The notes beneath the pieces are model-generated. The model was not told where the DNA came from. It made no database searches and was given only the letters and a program-made list of their open reading frames with translations. A stretch of DNA of 53,197 bases from Lachnospiraceae bacterium UBA1721 (lineage in GTDB: Bacteria > Bacillota > Clostridia > Lachnospirales > Lachnospiraceae): positions 1 to 53,197 of the forward strand of contig DCIR01000086.1 of assembly GCA_002317155.1 (NCBI GenBank), given 5' to 3'. Numbering within the stretch: position 1 is the first letter of the stretch; each line of letters opens with the position of its first letter. Below, one piece after another: positions 16,426-25,464 of this stretch. Position numbers and translations under genes: made by a program.

Positions 16426-17639
16426 AAAAGCTTAAGGCCGGAATCAACAGAATAGAGAAAATCCTGGGAGCTCTGTTTAGCTATCTTTTGGCAATAGGCA
16501 GTACCATTATTTTTGCACTGTATTGCAGTGGAAGAGTGGGCTGGTTTTTGCTTATGGTAGTTGTAGGGGCTCCTTTGCTTTCTTTTATGTGGACCTTTGT
16601 CGCATACTGGTTTATTTCTGCCGGTCTTTATACAGGAAATCGTCTTGTAGAAAAGGGAAAGTGGGAGAATTATCGCATATATGTGTATAACAAAAGTTTT
16701 CTCCCGGTGCCTGAAGTAAGTATATATCTTAAAAATGACGGACGTGTCAATCTTGAGAAAAAAGTAATTGCGCTCAATTCGGTAATGCATGGTGAAATAG
16801 TATTGGATACCAAGATGTTTACTATGTTTTCCGGAATGACCAATGTAGAGATAGAAAAAGTAGTTATAAGTGATTTCTTTGGATTTTTTAAGCTAAAGCT
16901 TAAGAACAGTAAGCTTGATAATGTCCATGAAACATATAAGAAGAATTTTGAGTATGCCGAAGAAGCAGTGAATGTAAGCCGCAAGCTTGAGATTGGTATA
17001 TTGCCCACTCTTAAAGATTTGGACCATGAGGATGATTGGCTTTTGTCTGCCAGAAGTGCTGCGTTTGATGGCGAAGAACCTGAAGATACAGTTAATGACA
17101 CTAGCGTCACTTTTGGCGGTTTCCCAGGATATGATCACAGAGACTATGTTCCCGGAGATCCTATCAAGAGAATCAATTATAAGCTGTCCGCTAGAATCGG
17201 TAAATTGCAGGTGCGTCTGGATGAAGCGCAGGCCGTTGCCGGAATATCTATGTATATGTCCAATATTTTGCCGGATGATATGAAGGAGGATGAGCCTTAT
17301 ATCAAGCACTCTTCAGCCTGTCTTGAGGAATTTATCGGTGTAGCGAGACATTTATATCAGTTGGACTTTGCAGTTTCGGTATATCTGCCCGGTGAAGAGC
17401 ATTTTGACCTGCTTAATGACAGCAGCATTGAAGAATTGAGAGAAAAACTGGCATTTCAGAAGTTTGATTCTTCCAATACCGTTGATGAGAGTATTCTTAA
17501 GTCTGCCGGAGGAAGCCTTATAGCGATTATGCCTTATTCGGTGGGCTCGGTTATAGAGATGCTGAAAAAATATTCGTATCTTGAGGGAAATTGTGTTTCA
17601 ATATATGTCTCTTCAATTGAAAAAGGGAGGAGGCTATGA
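16422..17639 (+). CDS. DUF58 domain-containing membrane protein
   Basis: A 405-residue protein with two N-terminal transmembrane segments (residues about 15-65), a beta-rich extracytoplasmic-like part, and the DUF58 signature DYVPGDPIKRINYKLSAR at about 245-262. The start is a TTG at 16422, chosen because GGAGG (16410-16414) lies 7 nt upstream and the codon overlaps the MoxR stop (TTGA); an ATG 30 nt upstream lacks such a site. It is a MoxR partner by context. The stop overlaps the next start (ATGA). Confidence 0.88.
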   Translation: MKKLKAGINRIEKILGALFSYLLAIGSTIIFALYCSGRVGWFLLMVVVGAPLLSFMWTFVAYWFISAGLYTGNRLVEKGKWENYRIYVYNKSFLPVPEVSIYLKNDGRVNLEKKVIALNSVMHGEIVLDTKMFTMFSGMTNVEIEKVVISDFFGFFKLKLKNSKLDNVHETYKKNFEYAEEAVNVSRKLEIGILPTLKDLDHEDDWLLSARSAAFDGEEPEDTVNDTSVTFGGFPGYDHRDYVPGDPIKRINYKLSARIGKLQVRLDEAQAVAGISMYMSNILPDDMKEDEPYIKHSSACLEEFIGVARHLYQLDFAVSVYLPGEEHFDLLNDSSIEELREKLAFQKFDSSNTVDESILKSAGGSLIAIMPYSVGSVIEMLKKYSYLEGNCVSIYVSSIEKGRRL

Positions 17640-20002
17640 TAAAAAAGATAAGAAATTATGTATCTCAGAATATATTCCCCCTGGAGCTCGGAAGCGTACT
17701 TTTATCGGCTGTTCTGTTAGCAACGGTTTATTCCCTGTTTGAGACTCCCGTAGTAATGGTTGTTTTATTCGGCTTATTCGAGGCCGTGTTGTGTATTCCT
17801 TTTGTTTTACTGTGTCATCTTACGAATGCACGCAGAAAGCTGGGTACACTGCTATGTATTCTGGTATATGGCGGACTGTTGTTTGGATTGTCATATATTG
17901 GATTTATGGGAGAGTGGACCAGCGGACAATCATTTGTTCAGTGGCTGGCACAGGATATTGAAGATACCGGATGGATTATGTCCTTCGGAATAGTATTGTG
18001 CATCGGTGGTGCAATGTTCTTCGGAACGGTTAATTATTATTTTTCTGTTGTTCGCTACAGAATGGGTATGCTTGTAGTGGTAAGCATTATCCCTTGTGTA
18101 TTATATGCGAAAGCCATCGCGGATGTTAAAAACTGGTACCTCGTATTTATTGCGGGAATGAACGTGATTATCGCTATTATGCGAAGAAGGTACGACAGGA
18201 AGATAGAAGTATCAAAAGAAGACAAGACTATGGGTGAGCAGCCCACAGAAGATACTGAAGTAAAAGAAAACAAACGTCCTTCGGTAATCGCCTTCAGTAT
18301 TATCACAATGACCGTCTTCGCTGCGATTATTTTAGGTATATGCGCTGCAATTCCGAAAAAATCAGATGCGATATTCTATGATTCGTTCGAGGATACCTTC
18401 CTTGGAGGTGATATCAATTCCGAACTTGAATATGCATCGGGTGTTTTATCGGATCTATCCGGTAATGCCGATGGATTCCGTTCGGACAGCAACCGAAGAA
18501 TGTACAGAGTAGAGGGAGAGGTATCATACCTTAAGCGTCAGTGCTTTGATGTGTACAATTTCAAGCAGGACAGATGGTATGCGCTGGAAGCATGTGCAGA
18601 TTATATGTACATGAGTAATGAGTGGAATGAACTCTCATCAGGACTCAACCTTTCCAGATTCCAGTATGCAATCAAGGATGTGGAGAAGCTCTCACCGGGA
18701 TTTGCTAAAAAATACGGTCTTGAGAACGTCGTTGATGCTGAAATAATAAATGTGCCTGAGACAAATATCACCATCACAGCGTTAAATTTCGAGGCAGAGT
18801 ATTATCTTGCACCTCCGGCTACCAGACTCATCGTTCCCGGCGAAAATACTTTGGCATTTACCACATGGGCAGGAACATTTATCAATCCAAATGGATTGCT
18901 AGCAGATGATTATTCATACAGAGCTGTGTATGTCGGTGGAAGAAGCACGACTATCGAATGGTGTGCTCTTGGAGGTTCACTTGAAAACAGTGAAATACTC
19001 GGGGCCATGCTGGATGAGATGGAAGCTATACTTACCGAGCGACTTGATGATCCCGATATGGGTGATGAAGCTAGCTATGATTTGGATACAGTGAACAGCT
19101 TTAAGTGGCAGCTTGAATTTGCGAATAGCTACAGAGATGCTGTTGAAGATAACAACGAGCTCATATCAGATGAGGTAAGAGAGCTTGCTGAGAAGATAAC
19201 GGCGGGCTGTACCTATGATTGGGAAAAAGCTGTAGCGATTGAAAGTTACTTCCACACCAGAGATTTTGTATATGATCTGAGTTACTATGCACCGGACAAC
19301 TCTGTGGAATATTTCCTGTTCAAGAGTAAGAGAGGAACCTGCTCTGATTATGCTACGGCCTATGTATTGCTCGCACGTGCGGCAGGACTTACGGTACGCT
19401 ATTGTGAAGGCTATGCTCCTGACAGAGCCGGCACCAATGATATTTTCTATGTTAAGGAAAGCGATGGACATGCTTTCCCCGAAGTCTATATCCCGGGTGC
19501 AGGATGGACGGTATTCGAGCCGACATCCGGAATTGTCGATGAGGGCGGCGCCGGATTTATGTGGCGTAGTCTTTTGAGCAATATAAATATCGATTACGGT
19601 CTGATAATGACCATAGGAATAGTAGTAGCATCTATAGCAGTTATTATAATTATTGTCAGACTGATAATTCCTTTTGTTTGGGAAAGAATATTTATTGTCC
19701 GTCTTAACAGTGGCAAAAAGAGTGCGACGGATGCATATATCAGAATACTAAGAAAAGTTAAGTACGGAAGACTTAAGAAAAAATATCGCAAGCTTGTAAG
19801 AAGAGACCGCCTGGTGAAAAATATTAATCCTTATTCACTCGCACCGGCGGAGCTTAATGAGAGGTTTGCGGAAGTAGGAATTGACGCAAGTGTCATTTGT
19901 TTGACTGTAGAGACAACGGCATATCGTAATCCGGAGTCAGCAAATGAGAAGCAAAAAGAGATTGGTAATGTTTATAAAAAAATTATTTCAATTTTTAAAT
20001 AA
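17636..20002 (+). CDS. Transglutaminase-like membrane protein (TgpA-type)
   Basis: A 788-residue protein with about six N-terminal transmembrane segments (to about residue 190) plus one near 220-245. A large extracytoplasmic region with a transglutaminase-like fold follows, and another membrane segment near 660-685 leads to a basic cytoplasmic tail. The catalytic triad is Cys569 (GTCSDYA), His612 (GHAFPEV) and an acidic residue in VFEPTSG (Glu628, where Asp is more usual). It is the third member of the MoxR-DUF58-transglutaminase operon and overlaps DUF58 by four bases. The substrate is unknown; protein crosslinking, peptide cleavage or acyl transfer at the cell surface are possible. Confidence 0.9.
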   Translation: MIKKIRNYVSQNIFPLELGSVLLSAVLLATVYSLFETPVVMVVLFGLFEAVLCIPFVLLCHLTNARRKLGTLLCILVYGGLLFGLSYIGFMGEWTSGQSFVQWLAQDIEDTGWIMSFGIVLCIGGAMFFGTVNYYFSVVRYRMGMLVVVSIIPCVLYAKAIADVKNWYLVFIAGMNVIIAIMRRRYDRKIEVSKEDKTMGEQPTEDTEVKENKRPSVIAFSIITMTVFAAIILGICAAIPKKSDAIFYDSFEDTFLGGDINSELEYASGVLSDLSGNADGFRSDSNRRMYRVEGEVSYLKRQCFDVYNFKQDRWYALEACADYMYMSNEWNELSSGLNLSRFQYAIKDVEKLSPGFAKKYGLENVVDAEIINVPETNITITALNFEAEYYLAPPATRLIVPGENTLAFTTWAGTFINPNGLLADDYSYRAVYVGGRSTTIEWCALGGSLENSEILGAMLDEMEAILTERLDDPDMGDEASYDLDTVNSFKWQLEFANSYRDAVEDNNELISDEVRELAEKITAGCTYDWEKAVAIESYFHTRDFVYDLSYYAPDNSVEYFLFKSKRGTCSDYATAYVLLARAAGLTVRYCEGYAPDRAGTNDIFYVKESDGHAFPEVYIPGAGWTVFEPTSGIVDEGGAGFMWRSLLSNINIDYGLIMTIGIVVASIAVIIIIVRLIIPFVWERIFIVRLNSGKKSATDAYIRILRKVKYGRLKKKYRKLVRRDRLVKNINPYSLAPAELNERFAEVGIDASVICLTVETTAYRNPESANEKQKEIGNVYKKIISIFK

Positions 20003-20060
20003 TTATTAAATAATCTCGATTTATTGCTGTCTATATTTATAAGAGGAGAGGGAAGTCATT

Positions 20061-20618
20061 ATGGAAGATTCCAAGATAATTGATCTTTATTGGGATCGAA
20101 ATGAAAATGCGATTGCGCAGACTGCAATCAAGTATGGTAATTATTGTCATACTATCGCATTTAACGTTCTCAGCATACATGAGGATGCGGAAGAGTGTGT
20201 GAATGATACTTATGTCCAGGCCTGGAATACCATTCCACCTCAGCGTCCCACTATGCTCAAAGCATGGTTAGGAAAGGTAGTACGCAACATGGCATTGAAT
20301 CTTTGGGATAAGAATCATGCGCAAAAAAGATATCAGGGTATGGATGTTGCGTTGGATGAGCTGGAGGAGTGCGTTCCTGCATCTCAGACTGTTGAAAGTG
20401 CCATGGAAGACAAAGAGCTTGGTAAGGTTATCAGTAATTGGCTCAGAACTTTACCTGAGGACGACAGAAATCTGTTTGTCCGCAGATATTGGAATGGAGA
20501 TTCTGTAAATGATCTTGCATCAGAATGGGGTATGACTCCCAATAAGCTCGCTCAGAGAATGTTTAGACTTCGTAACGGTCTCAAGGCTGCGCTTGAGAAG
20601 GAAGAGGTATACCTATGA
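20061..20618 (+). CDS. Sigma-70 family (ECF-type) RNA polymerase sigma factor
   Basis: A 185-residue sigma factor with region 2 (NVLSIHEDAEECVNDTYVQAWNTIPPQRP, about residues 39-67) and region 4 (LPEDDRNLFVRRYWNGDSVNDLASEWGMTPNKLAQRMFRLRNGLK, about 131-175). No region 1 or 3 is present, as in ECF factors. The ribosome binding site AGAGGAGAGG is strong. The next gene overlaps by four bases and encodes a single-pass membrane protein, the usual sigma/anti-sigma arrangement. Regulon and signal are unknown. Confidence 0.92.
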   Translation: MEDSKIIDLYWDRNENAIAQTAIKYGNYCHTIAFNVLSIHEDAEECVNDTYVQAWNTIPPQRPTMLKAWLGKVVRNMALNLWDKNHAQKRYQGMDVALDELEECVPASQTVESAMEDKELGKVISNWLRTLPEDDRNLFVRRYWNGDSVNDLASEWGMTPNKLAQRMFRLRNGLKAALEKEEVYL

Positions 20619-21409
20619 GTGAAAAAGGAAGGAAAATTTATAACGGCATCACGAATATAGATGATGATCTTATAATGGCAGCACTTGCGGCTAAACCGCA
20701 GGCAGTCGCACCGGCTAAAAAGAAAAAGTCTGCTATGTATTATGTATACAGATGGGGTGCAGCAGCGGCGGCAGTTATAGCGCTTGCGGTTGTTGGAATA
20801 TTGGTGATCCCTGTGCTGACATCAAAGGATACCGAGTCGGCTACAGCAAATTACGCATCACCTGCGGATACTTCATCGAAGGAGGAGCATTATTCTGAAA
20901 CTGCGGATGCTGCAGATGATGCCGGTGGTTCGTATTACCCTTCAGCGGGTCAGGATGAGGAAGCAAGCAGCTCTACTAATTCGGAAGATGCTGACAGCTT
21001 TGAATTTGACAGTGAAGATTCCGTGAGTGATGGTGAAACAGGAGCGATAACAGAGATTGGTGAAGATCAGATCCTTGTAGATTTTGATATCGATGATATT
21101 GAGGAGGTAACTGTTATCTATCCCGGATATGATGATCTCATTGTGGAATCATCTGTTGCAGCACAGATTGTTGAACTGGTTAATGAACTTGGAATTCTTA
21201 ATCTGGTAGACGATTATGATAATGAAACTGACGAAAAATGTGCTACAATAGAATTGCTGATGAATGATGGAAGCATCATAGAGATTTCTCCCCAGCCCCC
21301 TTATATAATTATTGATGGTGAGGCATATGAGAGTATGAACCAGGTGGTTGATGAGATTATTACTTACTTAAATGATCTCGTGCTGTTCATTTTATCGGGT
21401 GGAGAGTGA
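20615..21409 (+). CDS. Membrane-anchored partner of the sigma factor (putative anti-sigma factor)
   Basis: A 264-residue protein. The cytoplasmic N-terminus (about 1-45) begins with an YNGITNIDDDLIMAA segment, a basic KKKK stretch leads to one transmembrane helix (about 49-68), and an acidic Ser/Asp/Glu-rich linker (about 70-145) precedes a compact C-terminal domain. The order and the four-base overlap with the sigma gene suggest an anti-sigma factor whose external domain senses a signal. I see no zinc-binding HxxxCxxC motif, so it is not a ZAS-type anti-sigma. The role is inferred from context. Confidence 0.7.
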   Translation: MSEKGRKIYNGITNIDDDLIMAALAAKPQAVAPAKKKKSAMYYVYRWGAAAAAVIALAVVGILVIPVLTSKDTESATANYASPADTSSKEEHYSETADAADDAGGSYYPSAGQDEEASSSTNSEDADSFEFDSEDSVSDGETGAITEIGEDQILVDFDIDDIEEVTVIYPGYDDLIVESSVAAQIVELVNELGILNLVDDYDNETDEKCATIELLMNDGSIIEISPQPPYIIIDGEAYESMNQVVDEIITYLNDLVLFILSGGE

Positions 21410-21463
21410 ACTGACATTTTATCATGTCATCTTGTTTATCAAAAATAAAGGATGGTAACGGAA

Positions 21464-22633
21464 GTGGATATTATTTCGATTGAGTATAGTGGCAGTGTGG
21501 ACAGTGTAGTATGGAAGAGTCCTGTTGATTTTATCCCTTATGGATCACAGCTTATTGTACGTGAAGATATGGAAGTAATCTTCTATAAGGATGGTAAGTG
21601 TGTAGCATTGTTCATTCCGGGACGGTATGTGCTTGATGCGCAGGCATTTCCTGTACTTAATACGATATTTAACCAGGTGACCGACAATGTTGAAGGCTTT
21701 GCAGGTGAGTTCTATTTTATCAAGAAGAGCAATGCTATTTCGGCAAAGTGGGGAACAGATACCAAGATTAGTCTATTCGATCCTACTTCCGGAGTCCATG
21801 TAGAAATCGGTGCGAGCGGAGATTTTACGATCCGTGTAAACGATTCTCAGAAAATGCTCACAAAGTTTATAAACTCTGTAGACTCAATTACTCAGAGTCA
21901 GATTTTTGGCGGAGATAAGAGCTTTTTCCGCGGACTGATTATGACCAATGTTAAGAGCATGATGGCTCAGACTATTAAGGCTGCAGAGATTAATATCCTG
22001 GAAATAGATGAGCATCTTATTGAGCTCTCAGATACTTTGAAGGTAAGACTGAATGAAGTATTAGCAGAGTATGGTCTTGAAATGCCGGTGTTTGTTGTAG
22101 CCAGAGTTATCACTCCTACCAGAGAAGAGGATCCGCTTTTCTGGAAGATGAAGGAGCAGTATTCTGAGAGATTCATCAAGGTTAAGGATGAGCAGATCAG
22201 AAATGAGGTTGCTCAGGCAGAAGCTGTACGTAAGGCGACGGAGATGAAGTCAGAGCAGCAGCGTAAGGTGATGGAAGCACACGGAGATGCGGATGTTATT
22301 CGTATTCTTGCGCAGGCAGAGGCAGATAGACGTATTATTGAAGGCAAAGCATCTGCAGAGGTTAATACCATGCTGGGTGCGGCAGGTACCGGTCATGCGG
22401 TGCAGGGTGTGAATCCCGCGATTCCGATGGCAGCTATGGAGACAGTGAAAATGACTCCTGCGAGTGGTTGGAACTGCTCATGCGGCAAGACTGGAATTGA
22501 TGGTAATTTCTGTAGTAATTGTGGAGCGAGAAAGCCTGAAAATACAGCTCCCGCAACATGGAACTGTGCTTGCGGTAAAACAGGAATCGATGGTAATTTC
22601 TGCAGCAATTGCGGAGCGAGAAAGCCTGAATAA
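21464..22633 (+). CDS. SPFH domain/virion core-like protein with two C-terminal zinc ribbons
   Basis: A protein of about 389 residues related to Bacillus YdjI-type SPFH proteins: IVREDMEVIFYKDGKCVALFIPGRY near the start, then the SPFH fold and an Ala/Glu/Gln-rich helical segment (VAQAEAVRKATEMKSEQQRKV). Two almost identical zinc ribbons follow (WNCSCGKTG...FCSNCGARKPE and WNCACGKTG...FCSNCGARKPE), a clear internal duplication. I prefer a GTG start at 21464, because homologues begin close to the IISIEY strand and AAAGGATGG lies upstream at good spacing; an in-frame ATG at 21452 is the alternative. It likely forms a membrane-associated scaffold; its role is unknown. Confidence 0.82.
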   Translation: MDIISIEYSGSVDSVVWKSPVDFIPYGSQLIVREDMEVIFYKDGKCVALFIPGRYVLDAQAFPVLNTIFNQVTDNVEGFAGEFYFIKKSNAISAKWGTDTKISLFDPTSGVHVEIGASGDFTIRVNDSQKMLTKFINSVDSITQSQIFGGDKSFFRGLIMTNVKSMMAQTIKAAEINILEIDEHLIELSDTLKVRLNEVLAEYGLEMPVFVVARVITPTREEDPLFWKMKEQYSERFIKVKDEQIRNEVAQAEAVRKATEMKSEQQRKVMEAHGDADVIRILAQAEADRRIIEGKASAEVNTMLGAAGTGHAVQGVNPAIPMAAMETVKMTPASGWNCSCGKTGIDGNFCSNCGARKPENTAPATWNCACGKTGIDGNFCSNCGARKPE

Positions 22634-22700
22634 AAATAGTAATTAATAGAATAATATATAGAATAGTAATAAGAAGAATAACTACTGGGAAATTACAACT

Positions 22701-25091
22701 ATGTTACTTCGTGACTTAAAAGTCGGTGAAAGCGCGGTAGTTAAAAGTGTAGGCGGTGAAGGTGCTCTCAGACAGCACTTTTTGGATATGGGATTAATCC
22801 CGGGAGCAGATGTCAAACTTGTTAAGCTGGCACCTATGGGTGATCCGATGGAGCTTACAATCCATGGATATGAACTTACACTCAGACTTGCGGACGCGCA
22901 ACAAATTGAAATAGAAAAATGTAACTCAGAGAGTTCTGCGGCAGATAAAAATGTCGCAGATTTTTCTGCGTTGAAGGAAGAAAAAAAGAAGAATAAAAAA
23001 GAGGAGAGGTATACAAATATACCTCACCCGGGTCTTGGTGAAGACGGTAAGTATCATTGTAAAAGAGATGAAAATCCACTTCCTGAGGGAACGATTCTTA
23101 CCTATGCACTTGTCGGCAATCAGAACTGCGGTAAAACCACGCTTTTCAATCAGCTGACAGGTTCTAATCAGCATGTCGGTAATTTCCCCGGTGTAACTGT
23201 AGACCGTAAGGATGGTCAGATTCGTAATCATCAGAATACCAGGGTGACTGATCTGCCGGGAATATATTCTATGTCTCCGTATACTGCGGAGGAAATTGTA
23301 TCCAGAAATTTTGTACTTAACGAGAAGCCTAAGGCAATTATTAATATTCTGGACGCGACTAATATTGAGAGAAACCTGTATTTGACCATGCAGCTTTTGG
23401 AGTTGGGCATTCCTATGGTAGTAGCTCTCAATATGATGGACGAAGTGAAAAATAATAATGGTTCGATAAAGGTCAACCAGATGGAAGCTATGCTGGGAGT
23501 ACCTGTTATTCCTATCTCTGCGGCGAAGAATCACGGAGTAGATGAGCTTGTTAATCATGCGATTCATGTCGCGTATTATCAGGAAAAGCCGCTCAGACAG
23601 GATTTTTGTGATGAGGATGATCATGACGGAGCAATTCATCGTGGAATACATGCGATTATCCATCTGATTGCCGACCATGCTAAGAGGGCAGATATCCCTG
23701 TAAGATTTGCTGCCAGCAAGCTGGTCGAGGGTGATGAGCTCATTTTAGAGAAGCTTGAGCTGGACACTAATGAAAAGGAAATGCTCGAGCATATTATCGT
23801 TCAGCTGGAAAAAGAGCGTGGACTGGATAGAAGTGCGGCTATAGCTGATATGCGTTTTGCATATATCAAAAAGGTTTGTGACGCGACTGTCATAAAACCG
23901 GTTGAAAGCAAAGAGCATACAAGAAGTAAAAAGATTGATAAGGTGTTGACCGGTAAATTTACTGCTATACCTTGTTTTATACTGATAATGTGTGCGGTAT
24001 TTTTCCTGACATTTAATGTGATTGGTGCATTTTTGCAGGGCCTGATAGAGAAATTTATTGAGTGGCTGACCACAGTAACGGATAGTGCATTGATAAGTGC
24101 AGGTGTAAACGAAACGCTTCACAGTCTGGTTATAGATGGAATATTTGCCGGTGTAGGAAGTGTGTTGAGCTTTCTTCCGATAATTGTCATAATGTTCTTC
24201 TTCCTGTCTATGCTTGAGGACAGCGGATATATTGCCAGAGTAGCATTTGTTATGGATAAGCTGCTTAGAAAAATCGGTCTGTCGGGAAGAAGTATTGTTC
24301 CGATGTTGATAGGTTTCGGATGTAGTGTACCTGCAGTAATGGCTACACGTACCCTGCCGAGTAAGAGAGACAGAAAAATGACTATTCTGCTTACTCCGTT
24401 TATGAGCTGTAGTGCCAAGCTGCCTATATATGCGTTTTTTGTGAATGCATTTTTCCCTAAACATGGTGGGTTGGTAATGAGCGGGCTGTATCTGCTGGGT
24501 ATCGTGGTAGGTATACTCGTAGCGCATGTCTATAAGAAAACTTTGTTCAAGGGCGAGGCGGTTCCGTTCGTAATGGAGCTTCCCAATTACAGATTGCCGG
24601 GAGCTAAAAACGTATTACATCTGCTTTGGGATAAGGCTAAGGATTTCTTACAGAAAGCTTTCAGCATTATTCTGATTGCAACGATTGTAATATGGTTCCT
24701 TCAGAGTTTTGACTTTAGAATTAATCTTACAGCGGATCCGTCGACTAGTATTATTGCTAAGCTTGCCGGATTTATAGAGCCGATATTTGTTCCTGCGGGA
24801 CTCGGTGATTGGAGAATCTGCACTTCTTTCATAACAGGTTTTGTTGCGAAGGAGAGCGTAGTGTCTACTATGCAGATTTTGTTTAGTGGAGATATTACAT
24901 CAATTATGACACAAGCGTCAGCAGCATCAATGCTTGTGTTCAGTCTGATATATACTCCCTGTGTAGCTACTATTGCGGCGATAAAGCGTGAGCTTGGAGC
25001 GAAGTGGGCAGTTTTAGTAGTAGTATGGCAGTGTGTGTTGGCTTGGATATTGGCGGTAATAGTTTATCAGCTGGCGATGCTTATACATTAA
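22701..25091 (+). CDS. feoB: FeoA-FeoB fusion, ferrous iron transporter
   Basis: A 796-residue fusion. Residues 1-75 are a FeoA SH3-like domain (LRQHFLDMGLIPGADVKLV). Residues about 135-300 are the FeoB G domain with G1 GNQNCGKTT, G2 around GNFPGVTVD, G3 DLPGIYSMSPYT and G4 NMMD. The rest is the membrane transporter with two gate-type cores, including SGRSIVPMLIGFGCSVPAVMATR and ALISAGVNETL. It imports Fe2+ in a GTP-dependent manner. The FeoA fusion is known in some Clostridia and Bacteroidetes. An FeoB-associated Cys-rich protein gene follows. Confidence 0.96.
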   Translation: MLLRDLKVGESAVVKSVGGEGALRQHFLDMGLIPGADVKLVKLAPMGDPMELTIHGYELTLRLADAQQIEIEKCNSESSAADKNVADFSALKEEKKKNKKEERYTNIPHPGLGEDGKYHCKRDENPLPEGTILTYALVGNQNCGKTTLFNQLTGSNQHVGNFPGVTVDRKDGQIRNHQNTRVTDLPGIYSMSPYTAEEIVSRNFVLNEKPKAIINILDATNIERNLYLTMQLLELGIPMVVALNMMDEVKNNNGSIKVNQMEAMLGVPVIPISAAKNHGVDELVNHAIHVAYYQEKPLRQDFCDEDDHDGAIHRGIHAIIHLIADHAKRADIPVRFAASKLVEGDELILEKLELDTNEKEMLEHIIVQLEKERGLDRSAAIADMRFAYIKKVCDATVIKPVESKEHTRSKKIDKVLTGKFTAIPCFILIMCAVFFLTFNVIGAFLQGLIEKFIEWLTTVTDSALISAGVNETLHSLVIDGIFAGVGSVLSFLPIIVIMFFFLSMLEDSGYIARVAFVMDKLLRKIGLSGRSIVPMLIGFGCSVPAVMATRTLPSKRDRKMTILLTPFMSCSAKLPIYAFFVNAFFPKHGGLVMSGLYLLGIVVGILVAHVYKKTLFKGEAVPFVMELPNYRLPGAKNVLHLLWDKAKDFLQKAFSIILIATIVIWFLQSFDFRINLTADPSTSIIAKLAGFIEPIFVPAGLGDWRICTSFITGFVAKESVVSTMQILFSGDITSIMTQASAASMLVFSLIYTPCVATIAAIKRELGAKWAVLVVVWQCVLAWILAVIVYQLAMLIH

Positions 25092-25124
25092 GAATGCTTA
25101 TATATTAGAAATGTTTGGTATGGT

Positions 25125-25170
25125 TTTGAGTTATCAGAAATGACTTTGAATCGCCTGAAATGATTTTGAG
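25125..25170 (+). repeat. 20-bp imperfect tandem repeats after feoB
   Basis: TTTGA recurs at 25125, 25145 and 25165 with an exact 20-nt period, and each unit ends in GAAATGA (units TTTGAGTTATCAGAAATGAC and TTTGAATCGCCTGAAATGAT, then a partial copy). It fills most of the gap between feoB and the Cys-rich protein gene. Confidence 0.7.
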
Positions 25171-25179
25171 GATTTTATA

Positions 25180-25389
25180 GTGAAATTAGTTGATTATATT
25201 GTGATAGGAATATTGCTGATAATACTGGCAGGTGCAGTTTATCTGATGGTGCGTCGCAGAAAAACCGGATGCTGCAGCAGCGGAGGCAGTTGTAGCTGCG
25301 GTGGAGACAGCTGCAGTGGAGACAGCTGCAGTGGCGGATGCATAGACTGTAGTGGATGTGCATACGGTAAGTGTGTGGACCATAGTTGA
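25180..25389 (+). CDS. FeoB-associated Cys-rich membrane protein
   Basis: A 69-residue protein with one N-terminal transmembrane helix (YIVIGILLIILAGAVYLMV), a basic stop-transfer (RRRKTG) and a tail with thirteen cysteines in CCS, CSC, DSCSG and CIDCSGC clusters. This matches the small FeoB-associated Cys-rich family found downstream of feoB in Firmicutes. A GTG start at 25180 is used; no strong Shine-Dalgarno precedes it, so coupling with feoB transcription is likely. It probably binds iron or helps FeoB; the function is not proven. Confidence 0.88.
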   Translation: MKLVDYIVIGILLIILAGAVYLMVRRRKTGCCSSGGSCSCGGDSCSGDSCSGGCIDCSGCAYGKCVDHS

Positions 25390-25396
25390 TTAGGTC

Positions 25397-25434
25397 ATAG
25401 CTGATTACCATTGATGAGGTAATCAGCTATTTTA
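25397..25434 (+). terminator. Rho-independent terminator of the feo operon
   Basis: ATAGCTGATTACC (25397-25409) and GGTAATCAGCTAT (25418-25430) form a perfect 13-bp stem around an 8-nt loop, followed by TTTT. It lies between the convergent feo operon and the larC-like gene. Confidence 0.9.
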
Positions 25435-25464
25435 ATGGTAAATGTCGGCAAGTTTTGCTGTATT

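Noticed and set aside
22926..24527. Large minus-strand frames opposite feoB (250 and 260 codons)
   Set aside because: They are shadows of a well-supported coding region, have no recognisable domains and no ribosome binding sites.
25175..25411. Minus-strand Cys/His/Tyr-rich frame over the Cys-rich protein gene
   Set aside because: It mirrors the Cys codons of the FeoB-associated protein, which fits its context on the plus strand.
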